Shown here piece after piece: positions 13,185 through 20,938 of a stretch of 20,938 bases of DNA. A program made the position numbers and the translations under genes. The notes beneath the pieces are model-generated. The model was not told where the DNA came from and did not search any database. It saw nothing but the letters and a program-made list of their open reading frames with translations. Source of the DNA: Lachnospiraceae bacterium AF51-6-b8A (GTDB taxonomy: Bacteria > Bacillota > Clostridia > Lachnospirales > Lachnospiraceae); contig JAQCZH010000006.1 in NCBI GenBank assembly GCA_027682585.1, positions 1 to 20,938 of the forward strand, in the 5' to 3' direction. Every line of letters starts with the position of its first letter. The first letter of the stretch is position 1.

Positions 13185-15476
13185 ATGAAGTTATTTGAGA
13201 CAGGTGTTTATCTTCTGAACGGCAGCAAGATGATTGCCGATGGACCACAGGCAGATGCGGCTCTCGCAGCATCCTGCGGCAGAAAAATTGATCGTGAAGA
13301 GGCCAGGAAGCAGACGATTGCCTATGGAATTCTGCACGATCACAACTGTTCCGACAACATGGAACATCTCAAGCTTAAATTTGACAAGATGACTTCCCAC
13401 GATATTACCTATGTGGGGATTATTCAGACTGCCAGAGCTTCCGGCCTGGAGGAATTTCCTATTCCTTACGTCCTGACCAACTGTCATAACAGTCTTTGCG
13501 CTGTTGGCGGAACGATCAATGAAGATGATCACATGTTTGGACTGTCTGCCGCGAGGAAGTACGGAGGCATTTACGTGCCTCCTCATCAGGCTGTCATTCA
13601 CCAGTTCGCCAGAGAAATGCTGGCTGAGTCGGGAAAGATGATTCTGGGAAGTGATTCGCATACCCGCTATGGCGCACTTGGAACCATGGCAATGGGAGAG
13701 GGCGGTCCCGAACTGGTCAAGCAGCTGCTGGGAAGAACCTACGATATTGATCTGCCTCAGGTGGTGGGCGTCTATATGACAGGAAAACCGGCCAAAGGGG
13801 TGGGACCGCAGGATATCGCTCTGGCCATCATCAGACAGGTTTTTGACTGTGGTTATGTCAAGAACAAGGTGATGGAGTTCGTGGGGCCTGGTCTGTCCAA
13901 TCTATCTGTTGATTACCGCATTGGAATTGATGTTATGACAACAGAGACCACCTGTTTGTCTTCCATCTGGGCCACGGATGAGAAGACAGAAGAATTCTAT
14001 GAGATTCATGGACGAAAAGATGCCTACAAGAAGCTGACACCTGGTCAGGTGGCCTATTACGACGGCATGATCGAGATCGATTTGTCTCAGATCAAGCCTA
14101 TGATCGCTATGCCCTTCCATCCCAGTTATGCTTATGCGATTGAAGAAGTGAATGCCAATCTTGAGGACATCCTGGATCAGGTAGCCAGGCGGGCGCAGAT
14201 CTCTCTGGGAGACAGAATTTCATATTCACTGAGGGATAAGATTCGGAATGGTCGCCTCTATGTGGATCAGGGGATCATCGCAGGATGCGCCGGCGGCGGC
14301 TATGAGAACATTACGGATGCGGCGGATATTCTCCGTGGGGCCAACATCGGACCGGACGAATTCAGTCTCAGTGTGTATCCGGCTTCTATGCCAGTCTATA
14401 TGCAGTTGATTAAGAATGGGGCAGCTGCGTCTTTTATCGCAGCGGGCGCTGTCTTCAAGACCGCTTTCTGCGGTCCCTGCTTCGGTGCGGGGGATACCCC
14501 GGCCAATCATGGTTTCTCGATTCGTCACTCTACCCGCAACTTTCCCAATCGTGAGGGATCCAAGATCCAGGAGGGGCAGATCTCATCGGTTGCGCTCATG
14601 GATGCCAGATCTATCGCGGCAACCGCGGCTAACAGGGGATTCTTGACGGCGGCTACCGATATTGACGTAGATTTCACTAAGCCCAGGTATTTCTTTGACC
14701 GAAGCATTTATCAGAACAGAGTTTTTGACGCTGAGGGGAAAGCGGACCCTGAGGCTGAGCTTAAATTCGGTCCCAATATTAAGGACTGGCCCAGGATGAG
14801 TCCGCTGCCGGAGAACCTGATTCTCAAAGTGGTATCTGAGATCCATGACCCGGTGACCACGACGGATGAACTCATCCCCTCAGGAGAGACATCTTCCTAT
14901 CGGTCTAATCCTCTTAAGCTGGCTGAGTTCGCTCTTTCCCGCAGAGATCCGGCATATGTTGGCCGCGCCAAAGAGGTGCAGAAGGCGCAGGCGGCGATTG
15001 AGGCGGATTCCTGTCCCGGGGAGGCGCTTGAGGAATTTCATGAGATTATGCAGGCGATTAAGGAGGAATTTCCTGAGATCAATCGCCATGTGATCGGGGT
15101 CGGCAGTACGATCTTTGCGGTTAAGCCGGGGGACGGCAGTGCCAGAGAACAGGCGGCCTCTTGTCAGAAGGTTCTGGGAGGCTGGGCTAATATCGCCAAC
15201 GAGTACGCTACCAAGCGATATCGGTCCAATCTGATTAACTGGGGGATGATTCCCTTCACCATTCCGGCGGGGGATCTGCCCTTCAAGAATTTGGATTATA
15301 TCTTCGTTCCAAAAGTGCGCGAGGCGGTTAAAGCCGGGAAGGACAGGATGGAGGCCTATGCCGTTCACGAGGGACAGCTGATCCCGTTCAGTCTATATGT
15401 GGACGCAATGACGGAGGATGAGCGGGAGATTATCCTGGACGGATGTCTGATCAACTACTACAGAGCACACAAGTAA
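13185..15476 (+). CDS. Aconitase-family hydratase (YbhJ-like)
   Basis: An iron-sulfur hydro-lyase of 763 residues related to aconitase, with no assigned substrate. The three cluster ligands can be placed: Cys368 in GCAGGG, and Cys429 and Cys432 in CGPC, with spacing close to that of mitochondrial aconitase. Substrate-contact motifs persist: [11 protein letters not shown] near 156, an Arg pair in [11 protein letters not shown], and SAREQA in the C-terminal swivel domain, which ends in LINWGMIPF. The usual GSCTNS around the first cluster Cys is changed to GCAGGG, and this, together with similarity to E. coli YbhJ, argues against true aconitase. ATG 13185 follows a G-rich stretch rather than a clean AGGAG. 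Upstream TTG 13149 is less likely. No citrate-cycle genes are nearby. Confidence 0.88.
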   Translation: MKLFETGVYLLNGSKMIADGPQADAALAASCGRKIDREEARKQTIAYGILHDHNCSDNMEHLKLKFDKMTSHDITYVGIIQTARASGLEEFPIPYVLTNCHNSLCAVGGTINEDDHMFGLSAARKYGGIYVPPHQAVIHQFAREMLAESGKMILGSDSHTRYGALGTMAMGEGGPELVKQLLGRTYDIDLPQVVGVYMTGKPAKGVGPQDIALAIIRQVFDCGYVKNKVMEFVGPGLSNLSVDYRIGIDVMTTETTCLSSIWATDEKTEEFYEIHGRKDAYKKLTPGQVAYYDGMIEIDLSQIKPMIAMPFHPSYAYAIEEVNANLEDILDQVARRAQISLGDRISYSLRDKIRNGRLYVDQGIIAGCAGGGYENITDAADILRGANIGPDEFSLSVYPASMPVYMQLIKNGAAASFIAAGAVFKTAFCGPCFGAGDTPANHGFSIRHSTRNFPNREGSKIQEGQISSVALMDARSIAATAANRGFLTAATDIDVDFTKPRYFFDRSIYQNRVFDAEGKADPEAELKFGPNIKDWPRMSPLPENLILKVVSEIHDPVTTTDELIPSGETSSYRSNPLKLAEFALSRRDPAYVGRAKEVQKAQAAIEADSCPGEALEEFHEIMQAIKEEFPEINRHVIGVGSTIFAVKPGDGSAREQAASCQKVLGGWANIANEYATKRYRSNLINWGMIPFTIPAGDLPFKNLDYIFVPKVREAVKAGKDRMEAYAVHEGQLIPFSLYVDAMTEDEREIILDGCLINYYRAHK

Positions 15477-15490
15477 TATTTTCCTGATCA

Positions 15491-15523
15491 GCCGGTCGAA
15501 AACGACCGGCCAGCGGTGTTTTT
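15491..15523 (+). terminator. Probable terminator after the hydratase
   Basis: GCCGGTCG (15491-15498) and CGACCGGC (15503-15510) form a perfect 8-bp stem around AAAA. Five T follow at 15519-15523, eight bases from the stem, which is rather far. Read-through into the next gene 31 bases downstream is possible. Confidence 0.6.
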
Positions 15524-15554
15524 AGGGAAAAGAAGCAATTGAGAGGAAAATGCT

Positions 15555-18500
15555 GTGGATAGATATGAGTACAAGGAACTGATTGATCGCGTGCGCGGCT
15601 TGATCGATCACAGGGAAATGGAGGAAGCGGTTCGTCGGCTGGATGGAACTAACTGGCGCAAGGTGCCAAGCGTCAATGCGCTGATGAAGGCAGCGGAACT
15701 GTATGAGGAGGCCGGACGACTGGACAGCGCCAAAGAACTCCTGATGGCGGCGCACGAAAGAAGCCCCATCGGCCGGATGGTGATATATCGCCTGGCTCTG
15801 GTCTGCATTCGCTTACAGGAACTTGATGAGGCTCAGGAGTATTATACGGAATTCATGGAGATTGCCCCCCATGACAGCCTGCGCTATGTGATCAACTACC
15901 AGCTTTCCCGCGCCAGGGGCGTCAGCGATGAAGAGCTGATTACCATTCTTGAGGATTTGAAAGAGAATGATTTCTTGGAGGATTGGGCTTTAGAACTGGC
16001 TCTTTTCTACCAGAAGACCAGGCAAATTGACAAGTGTGTTGACCTCTGCAATGAAATAATCCTCTGGTTTGGCGATGGTCCCTATGTAGAGAAGGCCCTG
16101 GAACTGAAGATGATCTATGCGCCTCTGGATCCGGATCAGGAGCAGACTTATCTGAAGCTTCGTCAGAAGCGCAGAGATGAGATCAAGGAGATTTCCGATC
16201 AGACGGCGGAAGCATCCGGGAAGAAGGAGGTATCGGCAGAGACCATGCCTCTTCCAGAAATTCATATTCCGTCAGCCAAGTTCAATACCGTCAATCTGCA
16301 GGAGAAGATTAAGAAGAATATTGAAGAGATCATGAGCGCTACGGGGCCGGATCAGGTGCAGGAAAAGATGGAGAATATCAAGGAACTGACGGATGAGCTC
16401 CCCTTCCTGCGTGTCTCCGAGGGAACCAGGGAACTGGGTCTCCGTAGGGCCAGGGAGACGCAGAAGATCATTGACCAGGACTTGCGTGAGCGCTATAAGG
16501 GCTTGGGAATTGATGATGACGGACAGATCTCTATGGACGTTCCGGAGCAGTCAGAGAATGATATACAGATCGAGGGGCAGCTCTCGATTGACGACCTGGT
16601 GAAAGACTGGGAGAAGACGCGCAGAGAGGCAGAGGATGTTCTGAAGAAGGCGGGCGAGAAGAAGCTGGAGTCAACTAAGGCACAGGCTTTGGTTGAGGCC
16701 AACGAAATCATGGAGCGCCTGACCGGGGTTCTGCCCCGCCTGGAGGCCGGAGCTTCTGTAGAAGATCTTGTCGAGGAAGAGATGCTGCATCATGCGTCTG
16801 TCAGACTCTCAGAGGCGGCGGGCGCCGCCTCCGAGGATTCTTCAGAGGTAGATTACCGAGAGGCCCGCAGGACGGTTTCTGACATCAACAGTATGCTGCA
16901 GCGTGAGATTGATCGTCTGAACGGCGGGGAGGAAGAGGCGATTCTTACCGGGAAAGAGGAGTCTTCCGCAGAGATACAGGATCAGGATTCTGCCATCAAA
17001 GAGGAAACGGAGAGCGCTGACGCACAGGAGAGGAAAGAGGACATTGATCCAGAGGCTGCGGAGCAAAGTATCACAGATTCGGGGGATCAAGAGACGGCTG
17101 CCGCAGAGATGAAAGATGAAGCTTCTGCGGGGACTGAAGATGAAAGTGCAGAAATGACAGAAACCGCGGATCAAAATTCTGCGGATGAGGAGCAGGAAAG
17201 TCAACTTGTGCCGGCAGATGAAGCAAACGCAGAAGAGACAGCGGAAGGGGAAGAGGACAGTCCTTTGGAGGGGAGCGCTCCGGAGATGACGGCATCGGAA
17301 GAGGACGATGATCCGCTGATTATACCGGAGTTTGATTTCCATGAGGGCGCGGGGGAAGATGAGACAACAGCCGAGACGACAGCATCCGAAGAACCTGAGA
17401 TAGAGGAGTCTGGGGAGGCCATGAAAGAGGATGCCTCAGCGCAACCGCTTCTGAAAGGCAATATTTCTTCCCGGTTCGGAGATGAGGAATTTGTAATCGA
17501 GGAGGAGGACGAGGAAGCGGCAGCGGAAGATATGAGCGCCGAAGAAGAGCCGGTGGCAGCAGAGCAGACGGAAATGGCTGCGAAAGAGGTTGTAAAAGAG
17601 GATTCGATCGAATCGGAGCGCATGAAAGAAGATGAGGAAAAACCCAGGCGTGACGCGATCGAAGAAGCCTTCCATATGCAGGCGACCCGCGCGTCATGGG
17701 TGACAGATGACCAGGAGTTCAACTCAGTTGAAACGATGCAGGCGTCCAATGTCTTCTATAATAACGACACGGCAGAGCCAGGGGCTGCAGAGGCTCCAAG
17801 AAAGCTGACAGATGAGGAGAAAGAACGCTTTTCTTCTTATGTCGCGATTGAGGGAATGGAGGCTCATCTGAGCCGGGCTCTGGAAGGGGTCAAGAGGGGC
17901 TTGCTCGATGGCGGCAAGAAAGCGCATCTGAAAATTATTGGTTCTGAGGGTTCCGGCAAGACCAATCTGGCAACTGGGGTTATTGAACTGATGCAGAGGC
18001 AGATCAAACTCCCCGGCGGCCCGGCAGGGAAGATTGATGCGGACAGGTTAAATGAGAAAAATGTCATTGATCTCTTTGATAAGATTCGTGGAGGCGCGCT
18101 GATCATAGAGAAGGCGGGGGCTCTTTCCAGAGTATCTGTCGCGACACTCAATACGCTTTTAGATACGGATACGAGCGGAACGCTTATGATTCTCGAAGAT
18201 GATGTGGAGTCCCTGCAGAAAATGTTCGCGATGAACCGCTCCTTTGCGTCCAAGTTCGTGAATGAGATCAGGATTCCTGTCTTCACTACAGATGAGCTGG
18301 TTGCTTTCGGACGGTCATATGCCAATGACAATGGGTGCAGTGTGGATTCCATGGGAGTTCTGGCCCTCTACAACCGCATCAATATGATTCAGAAGATTGA
18401 CCAGCCTACATCTTTAAGCGAAGTGATTGAGATTGTGGACCAGGCGATGGCCAGGGTCAAGTCAGGTGGTCTCAAGAAGAAGTTCTCCCGTCTGGGGAGC

Positions 18501-18557
18501 AAGAGAAGCGATGCACAGGGCCGTTTGATTCTCCACGAGAAAGATTTTGAGGCTTGA
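15555..18557 (+). CDS. TPR / acidic linker / degenerate SpoVK-CbbX-like AAA+ protein
   Basis: A cytoplasmic protein of 1000 residues with no signal or membrane segment. The N-terminal 200 or so residues form helical TPR-like repeats (for example ALMKAAELYEEAGRLDSAKE). Residues about 200-455 are helical and charged. Residues about 456-695 are a strongly acidic, probably disordered linker. The C-terminal AAA+ domain resembles the SpoVK/CbbX group. Walker A is intact, GSEGSGKT (796-803). At Walker B the expected IDEA reads IEKA (851-854), the sensor-1 AGY position reads EDD (881-883), and the arginine-finger SRF reads SKF (899-901). Nucleotide binding is therefore likely but hydrolysis doubtful. 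The start is GTG 15555 after AGAGGA. It overlaps the next gene by one base. Confidence 0.8.
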   Translation: MDRYEYKELIDRVRGLIDHREMEEAVRRLDGTNWRKVPSVNALMKAAELYEEAGRLDSAKELLMAAHERSPIGRMVIYRLALVCIRLQELDEAQEYYTEFMEIAPHDSLRYVINYQLSRARGVSDEELITILEDLKENDFLEDWALELALFYQKTRQIDKCVDLCNEIILWFGDGPYVEKALELKMIYAPLDPDQEQTYLKLRQKRRDEIKEISDQTAEASGKKEVSAETMPLPEIHIPSAKFNTVNLQEKIKKNIEEIMSATGPDQVQEKMENIKELTDELPFLRVSEGTRELGLRRARETQKIIDQDLRERYKGLGIDDDGQISMDVPEQSENDIQIEGQLSIDDLVKDWEKTRREAEDVLKKAGEKKLESTKAQALVEANEIMERLTGVLPRLEAGASVEDLVEEEMLHHASVRLSEAAGAASEDSSEVDYREARRTVSDINSMLQREIDRLNGGEEEAILTGKEESSAEIQDQDSAIKEETESADAQERKEDIDPEAAEQSITDSGDQETAAAEMKDEASAGTEDESAEMTETADQNSADEEQESQLVPADEANAEETAEGEEDSPLEGSAPEMTASEEDDDPLIIPEFDFHEGAGEDETTAETTASEEPEIEESGEAMKEDASAQPLLKGNISSRFGDEEFVIEEEDEEAAAEDMSAEEEPVAAEQTEMAAKEVVKEDSIESERMKEDEEKPRRDAIEEAFHMQATRASWVTDDQEFNSVETMQASNVFYNNDTAEPGAAEAPRKLTDEEKERFSSYVAIEGMEAHLSRALEGVKRGLLDGGKKAHLKIIGSEGSGKTNLATGVIELMQRQIKLPGGPAGKIDADRLNEKNVIDLFDKIRGGALIIEKAGALSRVSVATLNTLLDTDTSGTLMILEDDVESLQKMFAMNRSFASKFVNEIRIPVFTTDELVAFGRSYANDNGCSVDSMGVLALYNRINMIQKIDQPTSLSEVIEIVDQAMARVKSGGLKKKFSRLGSKRSDAQGRLILHEKDFEA

Positions 18558-19750
18558 TGGACAGAGTGATGGATTTATTGAAGGAAATCGGTTGGTCCTT
18601 GAGGGAACTCTTCTTGCGCCTTTGGACTTTGGTCCGAAGGCACGGGAGGCTCTTTCTTTTCATTGTTCTGGCCCTGGTGCTGATATTTCTTTTCTTTTTT
18701 GTACAGGGAAGGCGCCAATACCGGAATTACAGTGTGATTTCCAGCAAGAAACTGGACGATGCCAGTGGAACCAGGTACACGCTCTTTCAAAATAATGTTC
18801 TGGCCTATAATACGGACGGGAGTATCTATACAAGCACGGCTGGCAGTCTGCTTTGGAGTCAGTCCTATCAGATGAGCTCACCCCATTTAGATTCGGGTGA
18901 TGCTTATGCCGTGATTTATGATCGGGGAGGAACAGGCATTTACCTCTTCTCAAAAGAGGGAAGTCGAGCTCACATCACGACCAATCTGCCAGTCGCAGAG
19001 GCTAAGGTCGCGGATAATGGCTCCGTGGCGGTTCTCATGCAGAACGACAAGGTCGGTTATCTGCATCTCTATAATGCGGATGGAAATCTGACGGCCAGCG
19101 GGGAGGTACATCTTGAGACGACAGGCTATCCCGTGTCCATTGCCATTTCGCAGGACGGGCAGCGCCTGGCGGTGGCTCTTGCAGATGTGAGTGAGGGCAA
19201 GGTTCATTCCAAGCTGCAGATTTACGATTTTGGCGCCGCAGGTAAAAACGCTGACAAGCATATTGTTGCAAGTTTCGATTATGAAGATAGCCTGATAGGA
19301 GAGATCGCGTACGTCAAAGGCGGGAATTTGGCGGTCTATACAGACAAGAAGATTCTGCTGTATCACAACCGCACGAAGCCCGGTCTTCTCAATGAAGTAC
19401 CCGTTGAGGGGCAGATCCGCAGCGTTTATTATAATCAGAATTATTTTGGGTATATCGGGAGCAGCGGTAATGCGTCCGGTCAGAATACGGTTCGTCTGTA
19501 TACATTTAATAATCGAGGGCGCCGTGTAACCAACGCTCAGATCGACATGAGCTATAGCAGAGTTGAAATTCTTGCGAATAACGAAATCGCTCTCTACGGA
19601 GATAAGAGGCTGGAGATTTATAATCTGGCTGGTACATGCAAGTTTACTGGAGATCTTAAGAGCGTCGTGAGTGCGGTGATTCCGGGGAGCGGGACCAGAG
19701 ACTATCTCTTTGTTCGAGAGGGATCACTGGATCGTGCCAAGTTAAAATAA
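18557..19750 (+). CDS. Membrane-anchored beta-propeller-like protein (DUF5711-like)
   Basis: A 397-residue protein with a short amphipathic, basic cytoplasmic N-terminus, one membrane helix at about 32-49 (FLFIVLALVLIFLFFFV) and a large external domain. That domain has repeated strand patterns such as NVLAYNTDGSIY, KVGYLHLYNADGNL, KILLYHNR and EIALYGDKRLEIYNLAG, which suggest a WD40/PQQ-like beta propeller. I believe it matches DUF5711, from memory. The lack of a cleavage site implies an N-in, C-out anchor. ATG 18557 shares its A with the TGA stop of the AAA+ gene (TTG 18554 is the alternative). This tight coupling implies joint action with that protein, and perhaps the propeller is its outer sensor. 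Confidence 0.75.
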   Translation: MDRVMDLLKEIGWSLRELFLRLWTLVRRHGRLFLFIVLALVLIFLFFFVQGRRQYRNYSVISSKKLDDASGTRYTLFQNNVLAYNTDGSIYTSTAGSLLWSQSYQMSSPHLDSGDAYAVIYDRGGTGIYLFSKEGSRAHITTNLPVAEAKVADNGSVAVLMQNDKVGYLHLYNADGNLTASGEVHLETTGYPVSIAISQDGQRLAVALADVSEGKVHSKLQIYDFGAAGKNADKHIVASFDYEDSLIGEIAYVKGGNLAVYTDKKILLYHNRTKPGLLNEVPVEGQIRSVYYNQNYFGYIGSSGNASGQNTVRLYTFNNRGRRVTNAQIDMSYSRVEILANNEIALYGDKRLEIYNLAGTCKFTGDLKSVVSAVIPGSGTRDYLFVREGSLDRAKLK

Positions 19751-19772
19751 GACAATGGGGAGAGGAGAGAAC

Positions 19773-20609
19773 TTGAACACTGCACTGCTAATCTTTGGAC
19801 TGATCATTCTTAGCGCCGTGATCAGAGGTCTGCAAAAGGGTGCTTTGAAAATGCTCTTCGGCCTGGTTTCTTGGATTTTTGTCCTGATCTTTGTTCTGGT
19901 CGCAACGCCGGGGATCGATCAGCTGCTGAGAGAGTACACGCCTTTGGATAATGTGATTCAGGAACAGGTCACAAGGCAGACGCAGGCATACTGGGAGAAA
20001 CAGAAGGCCAGAGCGACCAACCAGGTCGTAAGCGACTTAAAGAAGAAGATAGGCGATCAGGGCTTCCCGCTGGCAGAACTTGGGAAGAGCATTTCGGCCG
20101 ACACGCAGATTCCCCTGAATCTCTTGCAGACCTATCTGGATCAGCATGCGGAGCAGATATATGCCAAATTACCGGCTCTGCTGCGCGAGGCCTATGAGAA
20201 GGGGCAGCTGCGAGTTCAGGTTGCTGCGGATCAAACGACCGGAAATATCAGAGACGCTGTAGATCAGGTGGGGCAAAGCCTTGCGGATCAGGCGGCGGTT
20301 GCGATTACCGGATGGATCATGAGGGCGATTTACCTTCTTCTGGCGCTAGTGATTGCTCGGATCGTGACAGCTGTTGTTGCGGCAGTGATTGATACGGCCA
20401 GTCATGCGCCGGTGATCGGCGGCCTCAGCCGCGCCCTTGGGGGCCTGATGGGGCTTGGTATCGGTCTGATTGACAGCTGGTTCCTTATGTATCTGGTTGA
20501 AATTCTCTCCTGGACTTCCCTGGGGGCTTATTGGGCGGAACAAATCGGGGCGAGCGCTATCCTGAAACTGATCAGCGGATATAATCCTCTGTCCTTGCTT
20601 TTTCGTTGA
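19773..20609 (+). CDS. CvpA-family membrane protein with a long extramembrane insert
   Basis: A 278-residue membrane protein related to CvpA, the colicin V production / integral membrane family. Two N-terminal hydrophobic helices (about 3-20 and 27-44) contain the family's IRGLQKGALKMLFGL motif. A charged helical insert follows at about 55-165 with no hydrophobic stretch. The C-terminal half has further membrane helices and the glycine-rich GGLSRALGGLMGLGIGL motif typical of CvpA. Typical CvpA proteins are about 165-220 residues, so the insert is extra. GGGAGAGGAGAG lies ahead of TTG 19773, which I take as the start. ATG 19755 would read through that ribosome binding site and has none of its own. 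It follows the propeller gene by 22 bases. Confidence 0.78.
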   Translation: MNTALLIFGLIILSAVIRGLQKGALKMLFGLVSWIFVLIFVLVATPGIDQLLREYTPLDNVIQEQVTRQTQAYWEKQKARATNQVVSDLKKKIGDQGFPLAELGKSISADTQIPLNLLQTYLDQHAEQIYAKLPALLREAYEKGQLRVQVAADQTTGNIRDAVDQVGQSLADQAAVAITGWIMRAIYLLLALVIARIVTAVVAAVIDTASHAPVIGGLSRALGGLMGLGIGLIDSWFLMYLVEILSWTSLGAYWAEQIGASAILKLISGYNPLSLLFR

Positions 20610-20719
20610 CCACAGAAGATTTGCTCTGCGCATCATATGGTTTTTGAGAGATAAGCGGGAAGATTTAGTGGTTGAAAAAGAGAACGGACACAACATCTCT
20701 GAAAGGAGGGAAATAGAAG

Positions 20720-20753
20720 AAAAGCCCTGAAAATCAGTGTTGACAGGGTTTTT
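20720..20753 (+). terminator. Terminator of the AAA+/propeller/CvpA unit
   Basis: AAAAGCCCTG (20720-20729) pairs with CAGGGTTTTT (20744-20753), one G-T pair, 14-base loop, ending in five T. The right arm overlaps the -35 box and spacer of the following rRNA promoter. The 110 bases between the CvpA stop and this hairpin hold no gene. A strong GAAAGGAGGG at 20701-20710 leads to no start codon. Confidence 0.75.
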
Positions 20754-20768
20754 GCTCTTTGATAATAT
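20740..20768 (+). promoter_or_regulatory. rRNA operon promoter P1
   Basis: TTGACA (20740-20745), a 17-bp spacer and TAATAT (20763-20768). The spacer contains TTGCTCTTTGA, which resembles boxA, though upstream of the start it cannot act as antiterminator RNA for this promoter. Confidence 0.75.
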
Positions 20769-20833
20769 AATGCTTGCACCGTGCGAGTGGCCTTGAGAGA
20801 GCCATATTCAGAGCAGAGTCAATAAATAAGTGA

Positions 20834-20862
20834 TTGACAGGAAGAACTGAATTTGATATTAT
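20834..20862 (+). promoter_or_regulatory. rRNA operon promoter P2
   Basis: TTGACA (20834-20839), a 17-bp spacer and TATTAT (20857-20862), 94 bases after P1. Tandem consensus promoters with equal spacing are the classic arrangement ahead of Firmicutes rRNA operons. Confidence 0.8.
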
Positions 20863-20938
20863 AACCAAGTTGCTACTTACGGCGAACAGCAAGAACCTTG
20901 ATAACTGAACAATGAAACAACCTTGAAAGATTCTAAGA
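20863..20938 (+). other. rRNA operon leader (pre-16S)
   Basis: Downstream of P2 the text AACCTTGATAACTGAACAAT is the type of sequence found in clostridial pre-16S leaders and 16S-23S spacers, part of the boxA and RNase III processing region. No 16S sequence is present before the window ends, so the identification rests on the tandem promoters and this leader motif. Confidence 0.65.

Noticed and set aside
20701..20710. Strong ribosome binding site GAAAGGAGGG after the CvpA gene
   Set aside because: No start codon with a meaningful frame follows at a suitable distance, so it is not evidence of a gene.
1..20938. Mobile elements, prophage or CRISPR
   Set aside because: No transposase, integrase, phage structural gene, regularly spaced repeats or target-site duplications were seen.

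Overview
The window reads as a chromosomal segment from a moderately GC-rich Clostridia member, most likely Lachnospiraceae. Supporting signs are strong AGGAG ribosome binding sites, sigma-A type promoters, a reverse-rubrerythrin type oxygen-defence protein, and a TPR-AAA / DUF5711-like / CvpA cluster of the kind I associate with that family. The species cannot be named from sequence alone. I see no phage genes, transposases, CRISPR arrays or plasmid functions. This is mostly housekeeping DNA with a few conserved genes of unknown role.

Left part (1-7.4 kb): the end of an unidentified gene, a tRNA-Cys gene with its own promoter and terminator, a one-domain EamA transporter, a class I glutamine amidotransferase, tyrS, and a 230-bp structured leader with an intrinsic terminator just upstream of an ArsB/NhaD-superfamily permease. 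A promoter then drives a small zinc-ribbon protein and metG. Immediately after metG lies a frameshifted, decayed second copy of the metG 3' end.

Middle (7.4-11.7 kb): tatD, rsmA, a GIY-YIG domain gene and a DUF3783-like gene overlap end to start and form one operon. Past it come a terminator hairpin, a possible 21-codon ORF, and a 52-bp palindrome that separates this operon from the convergent rubrerythrin gene. Rubrerythrin has a consensus promoter and is divergent from tadA. The SRP RNA gene follows tadA, and its promoter starts inside the tadA stop codon.

Right part (11.8-20.9 kb): a coiled-coil protein of unknown function, an aconitase-family hydratase, and a tightly coupled three-gene unit. 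That unit comprises a 1001-residue TPR / acidic linker / AAA+ protein, a membrane-anchored beta-propeller-like protein and a CvpA-family membrane protein. The AAA+ domain keeps Walker A but appears to have lost the Walker B acid pair and the arginine finger. The unit ends in a terminator that overlaps the first of two tandem rRNA promoters, and the window stops inside the rRNA leader just before the expected 16S gene.

The best candidate for an undescribed system is the 15.5-20.6 kb unit, which looks like a nucleotide-binding cytoplasmic scaffold coupled to two membrane proteins. Smaller points of interest are the attenuator-like leader before the permease, the small ORF next to the long palindrome, the metG remnant, and three promoters whose -35 box contains the TGA stop codon of the gene upstream.
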